Source of the DNA: Pseudomonas delhiensis | GTDB lineage: Bacteria; Pseudomonadota; Gammaproteobacteria; Pseudomonadales; Pseudomonadaceae | Reading direction: 5' to 3' | DNA: 64,000 bases | Assembly (NCBI RefSeq): GCF_900187975.1 | Contig: NZ_FZPC01000014.1 | Location: 1 to 64,000 of the forward strand | Shown: positions 35,183 through 43,608 of the stretch, one piece after another | How the letters are laid out: each line of letters starts with the position of its first letter | Numbering within the stretch: position 1 is the first letter of the stretch | Program-made: the position numbers and the translations under genes | Notes under the pieces: model-generated | The model's database searches: none | Told to the model about the DNA's origin: nothing | The model's input: only the letters and a program-made list of their open reading frames with translations

Positions 35183-35273
35183 ACATCCGCCCCCTCAAGC
35201 CCGTCCTGCTCGTCCTGGCCGCTACCCGGCCGCCTTCGCCGGCGAGGCCGGCGAGGCGCGTGCCGGCCCGCGT
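35179..35273 (+). pseudogene. Truncated start of a secreted protein gene
   Basis: An ATG overlapping the cytochrome b561 stop begins a signal-peptide-like MNIRPLKPVLLVLAA. One base later a shift to the next frame would continue YPAAFAGEAGEARAG, a natural signal-peptide end. Both frames then run into the 3' end of the convergent efflux gene at 35274. The gene looks frameshifted and cut off. YceI-type exported proteins often follow cytochrome b561, so it may be the remains of one, but nothing of the mature domain is left to test this. Confidence 0.5.
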
Positions 35274-36242
35274 TCACTGCCGCTGCGCGCTGCCTTCGAC
35301 CACGGTGACGGTGGCGGTGGTGCCGGCGCGCAGGCGGTCGCGGCCGGCGTAGGCCGGGTCCACGGCGATGCGCACCGGGATGCGCTGGGCCAGCTTGACC
35401 CAGGTGTAGCTGGGGTTGATGTTGGCCAGCAGGCGGTTGCCGGGGGCGTTCTCGCGGTCGGTGATGGCGAAGGCGATGCTCTGCACCCGGCCTTCGAAGC
35501 GCTCGCCGCTCATCAGTTCGATGCGCACCCGGTCGCCCTCGTGGATGCGCGGCAGCTTGGTTTCCTCGAAGTAGCCGCCGACGTAGAAGGAGTCGCTGTC
35601 CACCAGCGCCAGCAGTGGCGCGCCGGCGCTGGCGAAGTCGCCGGCGCGGGTCAGCAGGTTGGTCACGTAGCCGTTCACCGGGGCGTAGACGCGGGTTCGC
35701 TCCAGGTCCACCCGGGCCTGCTGCAGGGCGGTCTCGGCGAGGTGCACCTGGGCCTCGGCCAGGCCCAGGTTGGCCTGCTCGCGCACCAGCTGGGCCTGCG
35801 CCACCGAGACGTCGGTGTTGGCTTTCTCCCATTCCTCGGCGGAGATCGCCGAGCGCGCCTTGAGCGCGCGGCGGCGGTATTCCTCGCTCTGCCGCTGGCG
35901 CAGCAGCGCCTGGTTGGCGGCGATGGAGGCCCGGGACTGGCCGAGCGCGGCCCTGGCCACCGCCACCGCGCGCTCGGCGTGCTGCACCGCCAGGGCGTAG
36001 CGCTCGGGGTCGATGCGCAGCAGCAGGTCGCCCTTGTTCACGTGCTGGTTGTCCTGCACGCGCAGCTCGACGATGCGCCCGGAGACGTCCGCCGCCAGGC
36101 TCACCACGTCGGCGCGCACGCGGGCGTCGCGGGTCCAGGGGGCGCGGGTGTAGTAGCTCCAGGCGTAGCTGCCCAGGACCACGGCCAGCAGCACCACGGC
36201 CAGGGTGAGGAGCGGCGGCAACAGCTTGCGTAGCGAACCCAT
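35274..36242 (-). CDS. HlyD-type membrane fusion protein (AaeA-like)
   Basis: A 322-residue periplasmic adaptor. One N-terminal membrane helix (LTLAVVLLAVVLGSYAWSYY) precedes the lipoyl half-motif VVSLAADVSGRIVELRVQDN, QHVNKGDLLLRID, a coiled-coil hairpin and the second half-motif VYAPVNGYVTNLLTRAGD. It is the last gene of an operon with a FUSC pump and a DUF1656 protein, the layout of AaeXAB-type efflux for aromatic acids. Confidence 0.9.
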   Translation of the reverse strand: MGSLRKLLPPLLTLAVVLLAVVLGSYAWSYYTRAPWTRDARVRADVVSLAADVSGRIVELRVQDNQHVNKGDLLLRIDPERYALAVQHAERAVAVARAALGQSRASIAANQALLRQRQSEEYRRRALKARSAISAEEWEKANTDVSVAQAQLVREQANLGLAEAQVHLAETALQQARVDLERTRVYAPVNGYVTNLLTRAGDFASAGAPLLALVDSDSFYVGGYFEETKLPRIHEGDRVRIELMSGERFEGRVQSIAFAITDRENAPGNRLLANINPSYTWVKLAQRIPVRIAVDPAYAGRDRLRAGTTATVTVVEGSAQRQ

Positions 36243-36243
36243 G

Positions 36244-36450
36244 TCAGTGCAGCGCTCCCATCAGCAGGACCAGGCCGGCGCAGAGGCAGGCGTAGAGGGC
36301 GCCCTCGAACAGCGCCTCGTGCCACACCAGGCGCATCACGCCGATGCGCCGCAGCAGCCAGTCCAGGGCGATGAACAGGGGTAGGGCGAGGATCAGCGCC
36401 TGGGCGACGGGGGGCAGGTAGACGCCGCCGATCTCGAAGTCAGTGGGCAT
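36244..36450 (-). CDS. DUF1656 small membrane protein (AaeX-like)
   Basis: A 68-residue protein with two helices (PPVAQALILALPLFIALDWL and LYACLCAGLVLLMGAL) and the family start FEIGGVYLPP. It overlaps the end of the FUSC pump gene by 11 bp and precedes the fusion-protein gene by 1 bp. Confidence 0.9.
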   Translation of the reverse strand: MPTDFEIGGVYLPPVAQALILALPLFIALDWLLRRIGVMRLVWHEALFEGALYACLCAGLVLLMGALH

Positions 36451-38599
36451 GCAGGTTCTCCCGCGTGGCTTGCAGGGGGGACGGGGGTTCGCCGAGCAGG
36501 TCGCGGTAGCGCTCCAGCAGGGCGGCGGCGATCAGCAGCGACACGGCGCTGGCGAACAGGGGCCGCAGGGCCAGGCCAGGGGCGGTTTCGCGTTCGGCGT
36601 GAAAGGCGTCCAGGCGCTCGCTCAGGCCGGGCAGGCGCGGCAGCAGCTCGTCCAGGCCACGGCGTGGCGGCTGCGCCAGCGCCTCGGCGAGGTCGTCCAG
36701 GCACTGCGCCAGGGGCGCGCGGAAGTCCGCCGGCAACCCCGGGGCCAGGGCCTCGCGGCGCAGCTGGTGCAGCACCACGCCGAGGGTCATGCACGCCAGG
36801 GTGCATTCGAAGCGCCGCGCCGACAGCGCCTCGCGCGCCGCCGGCAGCAGCCCGAGCATGTTCGCCAGGCGGTCCACCAGGCGGCTCTCGAAACTGAAGC
36901 GGTGCGCCTCGTCGGGCCGGGCCAGCAGCACCTGGCGCACCTCGTCGCGGCTCTGCAGGAACAGCCGGCGGATGCGCGCGTCCGGGGCGAAGGGGAAGAT
37001 GCAGGCGTAGGCCAGCAGCGACAGGCCGGTGGCGAAGGCGTAGCCGCCGGCGAACTCGAACCACTGGATGGCGTCGTTGAACCAGACGCCCTGGTTCTGC
37101 GGCCCGACCATGAGGAAGCTGGTCAGCCCCAGGCCGATGGCGATGCCGGCGGTCTGCGGGCTGTACAGGCCGATGGCGACCAGGTACAGCAGCGGCGCGA
37201 GCAGCAGCGCCAGCATCTCGAAGTCGGCCACCGTCGGCAGGCCGAGGAACAGCAGCAGCGCCGAGGCCAGGAAGGCCAGCAGCAGGCCGCGCAGGTAGTT
37301 CTGGCAGGCCGCCAGCGGCCGCGGGAAGGTGGCCAGCAGGGAGCAGAGGATGGCCACCAGGATCAATCCGCCGCGGGCGCCGTCCCAGGCCGTCTCGACC
37401 CACACCAGCGCGCCCAGGCTCAGCGCCAGGAAGGCGCGCACCCCGTTCATCAGCGCCAGGCGGTAGTCCAGGTGCAGGGCCTGGGCGCGGCCCTGGTGCA
37501 CCGCGCAGCTGCCCGGGCGGCCCTCGCGGATGGCCTCGGCCAGCTCCAGCATTTCGTCCAGCTGCTGCATCAGCCGCGCCTGCTCGTAGCGCAGGCCCCA
37601 GGCCAGCGAACGCAGGGCGGCGGGCAGGCCGTCGGCGAGCTGCTCGACTTCGCTGGCGGCGTTGTCGAAGCGCCGGCGCAGCCGGGTGATGCGCTTGCGG
37701 CTGGCGGCGGGCAGGGCGTTGCCGTGGCGCGCCAGTTCTTCCAGGCAGGCCAGCTCGTCCTCGCGCAGGCGCTGCACGGCCGGCGGCAGCGGGCCGTCCA
37801 GGCGTTGCAGGACGAGCGTGCGCTGGCGGTGCAGGATGGCCAGGCGCGAGGTCATCAGCACCAGCTGGTTGCCCAGCAGCTGCACCAGGCCGTCGACGCT
37901 GCGCAGGCGCGGGGCGTCGAAGTAGAGGTGGCGGCGCAAGCCTTCCAGGGCGCCGATCTCGCCCAGCAGCTGCATCTGCCGGCGGCGGAAGTCTTCCTCC
38001 GGTTCCTGCGCGCGCACCGCCGCGGCGGCATGCACGGCGATCAGCCGCAGCAGCACGTCGACCTTGGCGAAGTAGCCGCGCGCCACGCCTTCGGGGCGGG
38101 CGAAGAACAGGCTGACCAGGGTCACGCAGGCCACCCCCAGCAGCGTCTCGGTGACCCGCGTGATGGCCAGGCCGTAGGTGCCCTGCGGGTCGGGCTGGGC
38201 CAGCAGCGCCACTATCACCGCGGTGAAGCCGGCGAGCACGAAGGCATGGGAATGGGTGTAGCGCAGCAGGGTGCCGCCGGCGGTGCACAGCCCCAGCCAC
38301 AGCGCCAGGGTGAGCAGGAAGGGCAGCGGCGCCTGGGGGAACAGCGCCATGACGCCCACCGCCACCGCGCCGCCGAGGGTGGTGCCCAGCACCTGGGCGA
38401 AGCTCTTCTGCAGGGTCATGCCGGCCAGCGGCTGGCTGATGATGACCACCGTCATGCTCGCCCACTTGGGTTGGTCGAGGTCGAGCAGGAAGGCCAGGTA
38501 CAGCGTCAGCAGCCCGGCCAGCACGGTGCGCAGGGCGAACAGCAGGCTGTCGGCCGTGGGCTGCAGCAAGGCGCGGAGGTAGACGAGCAGGGGTTGCAT
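36440..38599 (-). CDS. FUSC-family efflux pump (AaeB-like)
   Basis: A 719-residue inner-membrane transporter with two sets of membrane helices (about 15-170 and 375-525) and large cytoplasmic regions, the FUSC/aromatic acid exporter layout. Typical segments are LDLDQPKWASMTVVIISQPL and GMTLQKSFAQVLGTTLGGAV near the N-terminus. With the downstream DUF1656 and HlyD proteins it should form a tripartite pump for aromatic carboxylates or similar compounds. No regulator is adjacent. Confidence 0.9.
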   Translation of the reverse strand: MQPLLVYLRALLQPTADSLLFALRTVLAGLLTLYLAFLLDLDQPKWASMTVVIISQPLAGMTLQKSFAQVLGTTLGGAVAVGVMALFPQAPLPFLLTLALWLGLCTAGGTLLRYTHSHAFVLAGFTAVIVALLAQPDPQGTYGLAITRVTETLLGVACVTLVSLFFARPEGVARGYFAKVDVLLRLIAVHAAAAVRAQEPEEDFRRRQMQLLGEIGALEGLRRHLYFDAPRLRSVDGLVQLLGNQLVLMTSRLAILHRQRTLVLQRLDGPLPPAVQRLREDELACLEELARHGNALPAASRKRITRLRRRFDNAASEVEQLADGLPAALRSLAWGLRYEQARLMQQLDEMLELAEAIREGRPGSCAVHQGRAQALHLDYRLALMNGVRAFLALSLGALVWVETAWDGARGGLILVAILCSLLATFPRPLAACQNYLRGLLLAFLASALLLFLGLPTVADFEMLALLLAPLLYLVAIGLYSPQTAGIAIGLGLTSFLMVGPQNQGVWFNDAIQWFEFAGGYAFATGLSLLAYACIFPFAPDARIRRLFLQSRDEVRQVLLARPDEAHRFSFESRLVDRLANMLGLLPAAREALSARRFECTLACMTLGVVLHQLRREALAPGLPADFRAPLAQCLDDLAEALAQPPRRGLDELLPRLPGLSERLDAFHAERETAPGLALRPLFASAVSLLIAAALLERYRDLLGEPPSPLQATRENLHAH

Positions 38600-38665
38600 G
38601 CCGGCTCCGGGGCGGCTGGGGAACCCCTTCAGTCTGGCCCAGGCGGCGGATTTTGCCGGCCGGCT

Positions 38666-39061
38666 TCAGCGCAGCCGGCTGTCGATGTGGATTTCACCGC
38701 TGAGCAGCTTGTGCACCGGGCAGGCGTTGGCGATCTCCAGCAGGCGCTGGCGCTGGGCGTCGTCCAGCGCGCCGTTCAGGTCGATGTCGCGGGCGATGCG
38801 GCTGTTGCCGGGCTTCTCCTGGCTCAGCGCGAGTTGCACCTGGATGCCGTCCAGCGGCCACTGCTTGCGCCGCGCGTACATGGCCAGGGTGATGGCGGTG
38901 CAGGCGCCCAGGGACGACAGCAGCAGTTGGAAGGGCGCCGGCCCCTGGTTGCCGCCGCCCAGTTCGGCGGGCTCGTCGGCCAGCCACTGGTGCAGGCCGT
39001 CGGACAGGCTGACCTGGTAGGGAATGCCGGCGTGGCTGGCGGTGACGGTGGCGTCGCTCAT
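38666..39061 (-). CDS. OsmC/YhfA-family thiol peroxidase-like protein
   Basis: A 131-residue OsmC-fold protein. The two family cysteines are in SSLGACTAITLAMYARRKQW and NACPVHKLL. Length and layout match the YhfA-like branch rather than Ohr. Probably detoxifies organic hydroperoxides or binds thiols. It starts 37 bp downstream of a small antitoxin-like gene on the same strand. Confidence 0.88.
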   Translation of the reverse strand: MSDATVTASHAGIPYQVSLSDGLHQWLADEPAELGGGNQGPAPFQLLLSSLGACTAITLAMYARRKQWPLDGIQVQLALSQEKPGNSRIARDIDLNGALDDAQRQRLLEIANACPVHKLLSGEIHIDSRLR

Positions 39062-39098
39062 GGCAAGGCTCCTTGGCCTGGATGGGTGGCTTGGGAGT

Positions 39099-39296
39099 CT
39101 AACCGCCCAGCGCCTCGGCGCGCAGTGCGTTGAAAGTAGCCTCTACTTCGTCGTTGGGACGGCCCAGCCCCGCCAGCAGCGAGGCGCGTGCCGTGTCTAC
39201 CTTTTGTTGCAGATACTCGTCGTATTCGTCGAGCCGCGTCTGCTCGGTTGGTGGTGCAGCAACGGCGGGCGATTCGGTCTTCGTCTTTGCGTTCAT
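39099..39296 (-). CDS. Small antitoxin-like protein without a partner toxin
   Basis: A 65-residue acidic protein. After a disordered start (MNAKTKTESPAVAAPP) comes YDEYLQQKVDTARASLLAGL and NDEVEATFNALRAEAL, a helix pattern similar to ParD/PaaA-like type II antitoxins. ATG at 39296 has a GGA ribosome site. The next gene downstream is osmC, and no RelE/ParE-type reading frame is present, so any toxin has been lost or was never here. The family assignment is tentative. Confidence 0.45.
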   Translation of the reverse strand: MNAKTKTESPAVAAPPTEQTRLDEYDEYLQQKVDTARASLLAGLGRPNDEVEATFNALRAEALGG

Positions 39297-39355
39297 CGCT
39301 CATTTCCAGGTGGGCCAGGAAGCGTTCGCATTCTGCCTGGTAGCTAGCTGCGCTG

Positions 39356-40756
39356 TCAGGCCCCCCGCGCCTGCTGCAAGCGGATGTGCCGCCGCGCGCT
39401 GCGCGCCAGGCGGATGCCCAGCAGGATGGCCGCGCAGGTCAGGCCGACGATCAGCCCCTCCCACAGCCCGCGCGGGCCGGTGGGTTGTTGGAACCAGTCG
39501 GTGAGGCCGAGGCTGTAGCCCACCGGCAGGCCGATGCCCCAGTAGGCGAACAGGGTGATGATCATGGTCGCGCGGGTGTCCTGGTAGCCGCGCAGGGCGC
39601 CGGCGGCGGTGACCTGCAGGCCGTCGGAGAACTGGAACAGCGCCGAGTACACCAGCAGCGCGGCGGCCAGGGCCAGCACCTCGGGGTCGCGGGTGTAGAG
39701 CGCGGCGATGTGCTCGCGGAACAGCAGCATGGCGCTGGCCGAGATGGCCGCCCAGGCCAGCGCCGTGGCCATCCCTGTGCCGGCGGAGAAGCGCGCGTCG
39801 CGCGGGCGGCTGGCGCCCAGGGCCTGGCCGACGCGCACGGTCACCGCCATGGCCAGGGCGTAGGGGATCATGAAGGCCAGGGCGCTGATGTTCAGGGCGA
39901 TCTGGTGGCCGGCCACGACCTTCTCGCCCAGCTCGCCGATCAGCAGGGCGATCACCGAGAAGATGCTCGACTCGGCGAAGATGGCGATGCCGATGGGCAG
40001 GCCGACGCTGACCAGGGCGCCGATCACCTTGCGGTCGGGCCGCTCCCAGCGGGCGAACAGGGCGCTGGGCTTGTACACCCGGGCGCTGTTCACCCACCCC
40101 AGCATACCCAGCAGCATGAACCACATCACCGTGCCGGTGGCCCAGCCGCAGCCGGCGCCGCCCAGGGCGGGGAAGCCCAGGTGGCCGTATATCAGCACGT
40201 AGTTGAGGGGGATGTTCAGCAGCAGCCCGCAGATGCCCAGCACCATGCTCGGCCGGGTGCGTCCCAGGCCGTCGCTGAAGCAGCGCAGCACGTGGTACAG
40301 GGCCACCGCCGGCAGGCCGCAGGCGATGCCGCGCAGGTAGAAGCGGCTGGGTTCGATCAGCGCATCCTCGACCTTCATCGCCCGCAGGATGGGCTCGGAG
40401 AGGAACCACAGCGCGGCCGCCGCCAGCGGCCCCACCAGCAGCGCCAGCCACAGCGCCTGGCGCACCAGCGGGCCGGTGCCGGGCTGGTCGCCGGCGCCGA
40501 AGCGCTGGGCGACCTTGGCGGTGGTGGCCAGCAGGGTGCCGGTCATCAGCAGGAACACCGGGATCCAGATGGAGTTGCCCAGGGCCACCGCGGCCAGGTC
40601 GCGCGGGCCGACGCGGCCGGCCATGACGGCGTCGACGAAGCCCATGGCGGTGGTGGCCAGCTGGGCGATCATGATGGGCGCGGCGAGGGTGAGCAGCTCC
40701 CTGAGTTCGGTGGCGATGCGCCGTCCGCGCGAGACGGGCTGGGCAATGGCAGTCAC
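39356..40756 (-). CDS. pmpM: MATE-family multidrug efflux transporter PmpM
   Basis: A 466-residue, twelve-helix MATE exporter using H+ or Na+ to expel cationic drugs. Blocks TLAAPIMIAQLATTAMGFVD, LAAVALGNSIWIPVFLLMTG and GALRGYQDTRATMI are near identical to PmpM of P. aeruginosa. The start is GTG at 40756 (VTAIAQPVSRG) with AAGGA 5 bp upstream, which fits the known length; the longer frame to an upstream ATG is not supported. pdxB is divergent, 158 bp away. Confidence 0.92.
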   Translation of the reverse strand: MTAIAQPVSRGRRIATELRELLTLAAPIMIAQLATTAMGFVDAVMAGRVGPRDLAAVALGNSIWIPVFLLMTGTLLATTAKVAQRFGAGDQPGTGPLVRQALWLALLVGPLAAAALWFLSEPILRAMKVEDALIEPSRFYLRGIACGLPAVALYHVLRCFSDGLGRTRPSMVLGICGLLLNIPLNYVLIYGHLGFPALGGAGCGWATGTVMWFMLLGMLGWVNSARVYKPSALFARWERPDRKVIGALVSVGLPIGIAIFAESSIFSVIALLIGELGEKVVAGHQIALNISALAFMIPYALAMAVTVRVGQALGASRPRDARFSAGTGMATALAWAAISASAMLLFREHIAALYTRDPEVLALAAALLVYSALFQFSDGLQVTAAGALRGYQDTRATMIITLFAYWGIGLPVGYSLGLTDWFQQPTGPRGLWEGLIVGLTCAAILLGIRLARSARRHIRLQQARGA

Positions 40757-40914
40757 GGCTGTCCTTGGCTGAGCGTACGTGGGGAAGCCGGCCAGTCTAT
40801 CGCCTGACGCCATGGTCAGGAAAGCGCCGCGCACGCGGGCCGCGACCCCCGGCCGTGGCGCTGGTAAAGTGACGGGAATCATCCGTAGGCGCTTTCCTCA
40901 CAGGAGCTTTGCCC

Positions 40915-42063
40915 ATGCGCATCCTTGCCGACGAGAACATTCCCCTGGCCGAGGCCTTCTTCGGCGCCCAGGGCGAGATCCGCCGCCTGCCCGGGCGCGC
41001 CATCGACCGCGCCGCCCTGGACGACGCCGAGGTGCTGCTGGTGCGCTCGGTGACCCAGGTCGACCGCGAGTTGCTGGAAGGCAGCGCGGTACGCTTCGTC
41101 GGCACTTGCACCATCGGCACCGACCATCTGGACCTGGGCTACTTCGCCGAGGCTGGCATCGCCTGGTCCAGCGCGCCGGGCTGCAACGCCCGCGGCGTGG
41201 TGGACTGGGTGCTGGGCAGCCTGCTGGCGCTGGCCGAAGCCCACGGCGCGGACCTGGCCAGGCGCCGCTACGGCGTGGTCGGCGCCGGCCAGGTCGGCGG
41301 GCGCCTGGTGGACGTGCTGCGCGGCCTGGGCTGGGACGTGCGGGTGTGCGACCCGCCGCGGCAGGCCGCCGAGGGCGGCGACTTCGTCAGCCTGGAGGAG
41401 ATCGTCCACGAGTGCGACGTGATCAGCCTGCACACGCCGCTGACCAGCATGGGCGCGCACATGACCCGCCACCTGATCGACGCCGAGCGCCTGGCCCACC
41501 TGCGCCCCGGCACCTGGCTGCTAAACGCCAGCCGCGGCGCGGTGGTGGACAACCTGGCGCTGCGCCAGCGCCTGGAGAGCGGCGCCGCCCTCGACGTGGC
41601 GCTGGACGTCTGGGAGGGCGAGCCCCAGGCCGACCCCGAGCTGGCCCAGCTGTGCCGCATCGCCACCCCGCACATCGCCGGCTACAGCCTGGACGGCAAG
41701 TTGCGCGGCACCGCGCAGATCTACGAGGCCTTCTGCGCCTGGCGCGGCATCGAGCCCAGCGTGCAGCTGGACGACCTGCTGCCGGCGCAATGGCTGATGG
41801 AACTGGGCCTGGGCGAGGACTGCGCGCCGGACTGGGCGCTGGGCCTGCTGTGCCGCGCGGTGTACGACCCGCGTGGCGACGACGCGGCCTTCCGCCGTAG
41901 CCTGGTGGGCGGCGCCGAAGCGCGCCGCGAGGCCTTCGATGCGCTGCGCAAGCATTACCCGCCGCGCCGCGAGATCACCGGCCTGTGGGTGGACATCCAG
42001 GGCGAGGCGCCGGCGCTGGAACGCCTGGTGCGGGCGCTGGGCGCCAACCGGGTGGGCGAGTAG
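40915..42063 (+). CDS. pdxB: 4-phosphoerythronate dehydrogenase
   Basis: A 382-residue enzyme of pyridoxal 5'-phosphate synthesis (DXP-dependent route), oxidising 4-phospho-erythronate. The start [17 protein letters not shown], the Rossmann motif [16 protein letters not shown], catalytic Arg in NASRGAVVD, Glu in DVWEGEP and His in [12 protein letters not shown] are all present, with the PdxB-specific C-terminal dimerisation domain. AGGAG lies 8 bp before the ATG at 40915. Confidence 0.95.
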   Translation: MRILADENIPLAEAFFGAQGEIRRLPGRAIDRAALDDAEVLLVRSVTQVDRELLEGSAVRFVGTCTIGTDHLDLGYFAEAGIAWSSAPGCNARGVVDWVLGSLLALAEAHGADLARRRYGVVGAGQVGGRLVDVLRGLGWDVRVCDPPRQAAEGGDFVSLEEIVHECDVISLHTPLTSMGAHMTRHLIDAERLAHLRPGTWLLNASRGAVVDNLALRQRLESGAALDVALDVWEGEPQADPELAQLCRIATPHIAGYSLDGKLRGTAQIYEAFCAWRGIEPSVQLDDLLPAQWLMELGLGEDCAPDWALGLLCRAVYDPRGDDAAFRRSLVGGAEARREAFDALRKHYPPRREITGLWVDIQGEAPALERLVRALGANRVGE

Positions 42064-42079
42064 GCGAGACGGGGAAGAG

Positions 42080-42103
42080 GGCCCGCCGCGGGCGCGGCGG
42101 GCC
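42080..42103. terminator. GC-rich hairpin between convergent pdxB and small gene
   Basis: A perfect 10-bp stem (GGCCCGCCGC at 42080-42089 pairing with 42094-42103) with a 4-nt loop. It lies 17 bp after the pdxB stop and 9 bp from the end of the converging small gene, so it may serve both. There is no T-run on either side, which weakens the terminator call. Confidence 0.6.
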
Positions 42104-42111
42104 GGAGGGGC

Positions 42112-42294
42112 TCAGCGCGCGCGCTTTTGCACGCAGCTGCCCTCCAGTTCGCGGCAGGCGCGCTGGATCATGTCTTCGGTGATGGGTATTTCGCGGCCCT
42201 GGGCGTCGATGATCGAGCCGCCCACCGGCTGGTCCGGGGTCGGCCGCGGGGGTTCGCGACGTGGGGCGTTGTCGTGGGTCGGGTGCGAGCTCAT
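42112..42294 (-). CDS. Small PA1571-like conserved protein
   Basis: A 60-residue protein beginning MSSHPTHDNAPRREPP. Its conserved core, QPVGGSIIDAQGREIPITED followed by MIQRACRELEGSC, resembles a family of short Pseudomonas proteins typified, as I recall, by PA1571. GAGGAG precedes the ATG at 42294. Function unknown. The preceding 192 bp up to 42487 show nothing clear beyond promoter-like sequence for the next gene. Confidence 0.75.
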   Translation of the reverse strand: MSSHPTHDNAPRREPPRPTPDQPVGGSIIDAQGREIPITEDMIQRACRELEGSCVQKRAR

Positions 42295-42486
42295 GGCCAA
42301 ACTCCTCATCGAAAGCTGCTGCAGTCTAGGCAGAATCACATGAAGTCCCGGTGACAGCGCAGCGCACGCCGGGCGAAACGACCGCCATGGCCGCGGGCGC
42401 AAGCCGGGCGGCGGGGCGGTGAATGCTTGTTATGAGCCGGTCCCTCCCGGACCTGGTATCCGTGGGAAAGTCCCTTGAGGTTGAGT

Positions 42487-43608
42487 ATGGACGGATTTCA
42501 CCTGGGCCTGATCGTCAATCCGCTGGCCGGTATCGGCGGCGCCGCCGCGCTCAAGGGCAGCGATGGCGTCGCCGAACGGGCCCTGGCGCTGGGGGCCGCG
42601 CCGCGCGCGGCCGAGCGTACCCGCCAGGCCCTGGAGGTGCTGCTGCCGCTGCGCGAGCGCCTGCGCTGGCTGACCTTCCCGGGACCGATGGGCGGCGACC
42701 TGCTGGCCGAGCTGGGCTTCCGCTTCGAGGTGGTCGGCGAGCTGGCAGGCGAGCGCACCAGCGCCGCGGACACTCGCCGCGCCGTGACCCTGCTGCAGGA
42801 CGCCGGGGTGGCGCTGATCCTCTTCGCCGGCGGCGACGGCACCGCCCGCGACGTCGCCGCGGTGGCGCGCGAGGGCCAGCCGGTGCTGGGCATCCCGGCC
42901 GGGGTGAAGATCCATTCCGGGGTCTACGCGGTCAGCCCGCGGGCGGCCGGCGAGCTGGCCCGGCGCCTGGTGGAGGGCGGCCTGGTGCGCCTGGCCCAGG
43001 GCGAGGTGCGCGACCTCGACGAGGCGGCGCTGCGCGAGGGCAGGGTGGCGGCGCGCTGGTACGCCGAGCTGACGGTGCCGGAGGAAGGCAGCTTCATGCA
43101 GCACGTGAAGCAGGCCGGGGTGGAGACCGAGGAACTGGTGCTGGCCGACATCGCCGACTGGCTGCGCGACACCTGGGAGGACGACGTGCGCTACGTCTTC
43201 GGCCCCGGCTCGACGCTGCACGGCCTGGCCCGCGAGCTGGGCCTGGAGACCACGCTGCTGGGCGTGGACGTGATCGAGAACGGCGAGGTGATCGCCCGCG
43301 ACGTCACCGAGCAGCAATTGTTCGAACTGGTGGACGACTACCCCAGCTGGCTGCTGGTGACGGTGATCGGCGGCCAGGGCCACGTGATCGGCCGCGGCAA
43401 CCAGCAGATCAGCCCGCGGGTGCTGCGCGCCATCGGCCTGGAACGCCTGCGGGTGGTGGCCACCAAGCGCAAGCTCGGCACCCTGGAGGGCCGGCCGCTG
43501 CTGGTGGACAGCGGCGACCCGCAGCTGGACGCGAGCTTCCCCGACGTGCTGCGGGTCTGGGCCGGCTACAAGGAAGAGCTGCTCTACCCGTTGGCCGAGG
43601 CGCTGTAG
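42487..43608 (+). CDS. ATP-NAD kinase family protein
   Basis: A 373-residue protein with the NAD kinase/diacylglycerol kinase nucleotide motif FAGGDGTARDVAAV, the family start HLGLIVNPLAGIGGAAALKG and VLGIPAGVKIHSGVYAVSPR. It is longer than ordinary NAD kinase (about 295 residues) and belongs to the AcoX-like branch, whose substrate is uncertain. Its last 25 bp overlap the 3' end of the convergent PepSY gene. Confidence 0.87.
   Translation: MDGFHLGLIVNPLAGIGGAAALKGSDGVAERALALGAAPRAAERTRQALEVLLPLRERLRWLTFPGPMGGDLLAELGFRFEVVGELAGERTSAADTRRAVTLLQDAGVALILFAGGDGTARDVAAVAREGQPVLGIPAGVKIHSGVYAVSPRAAGELARRLVEGGLVRLAQGEVRDLDEAALREGRVAARWYAELTVPEEGSFMQHVKQAGVETEELVLADIADWLRDTWEDDVRYVFGPGSTLHGLARELGLETTLLGVDVIENGEVIARDVTEQQLFELVDDYPSWLLVTVIGGQGHVIGRGNQQISPRVLRAIGLERLRVVATKRKLGTLEGRPLLVDSGDPQLDASFPDVLRVWAGYKEELLYPLAEAL

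Noticed and set aside
36443..39133. 896-residue plus-strand reading frame opposite the FUSC pump and osmC
   Set aside because: Gln/Ala/Gly/His repeats without domains; shadow of two real minus-strand genes.
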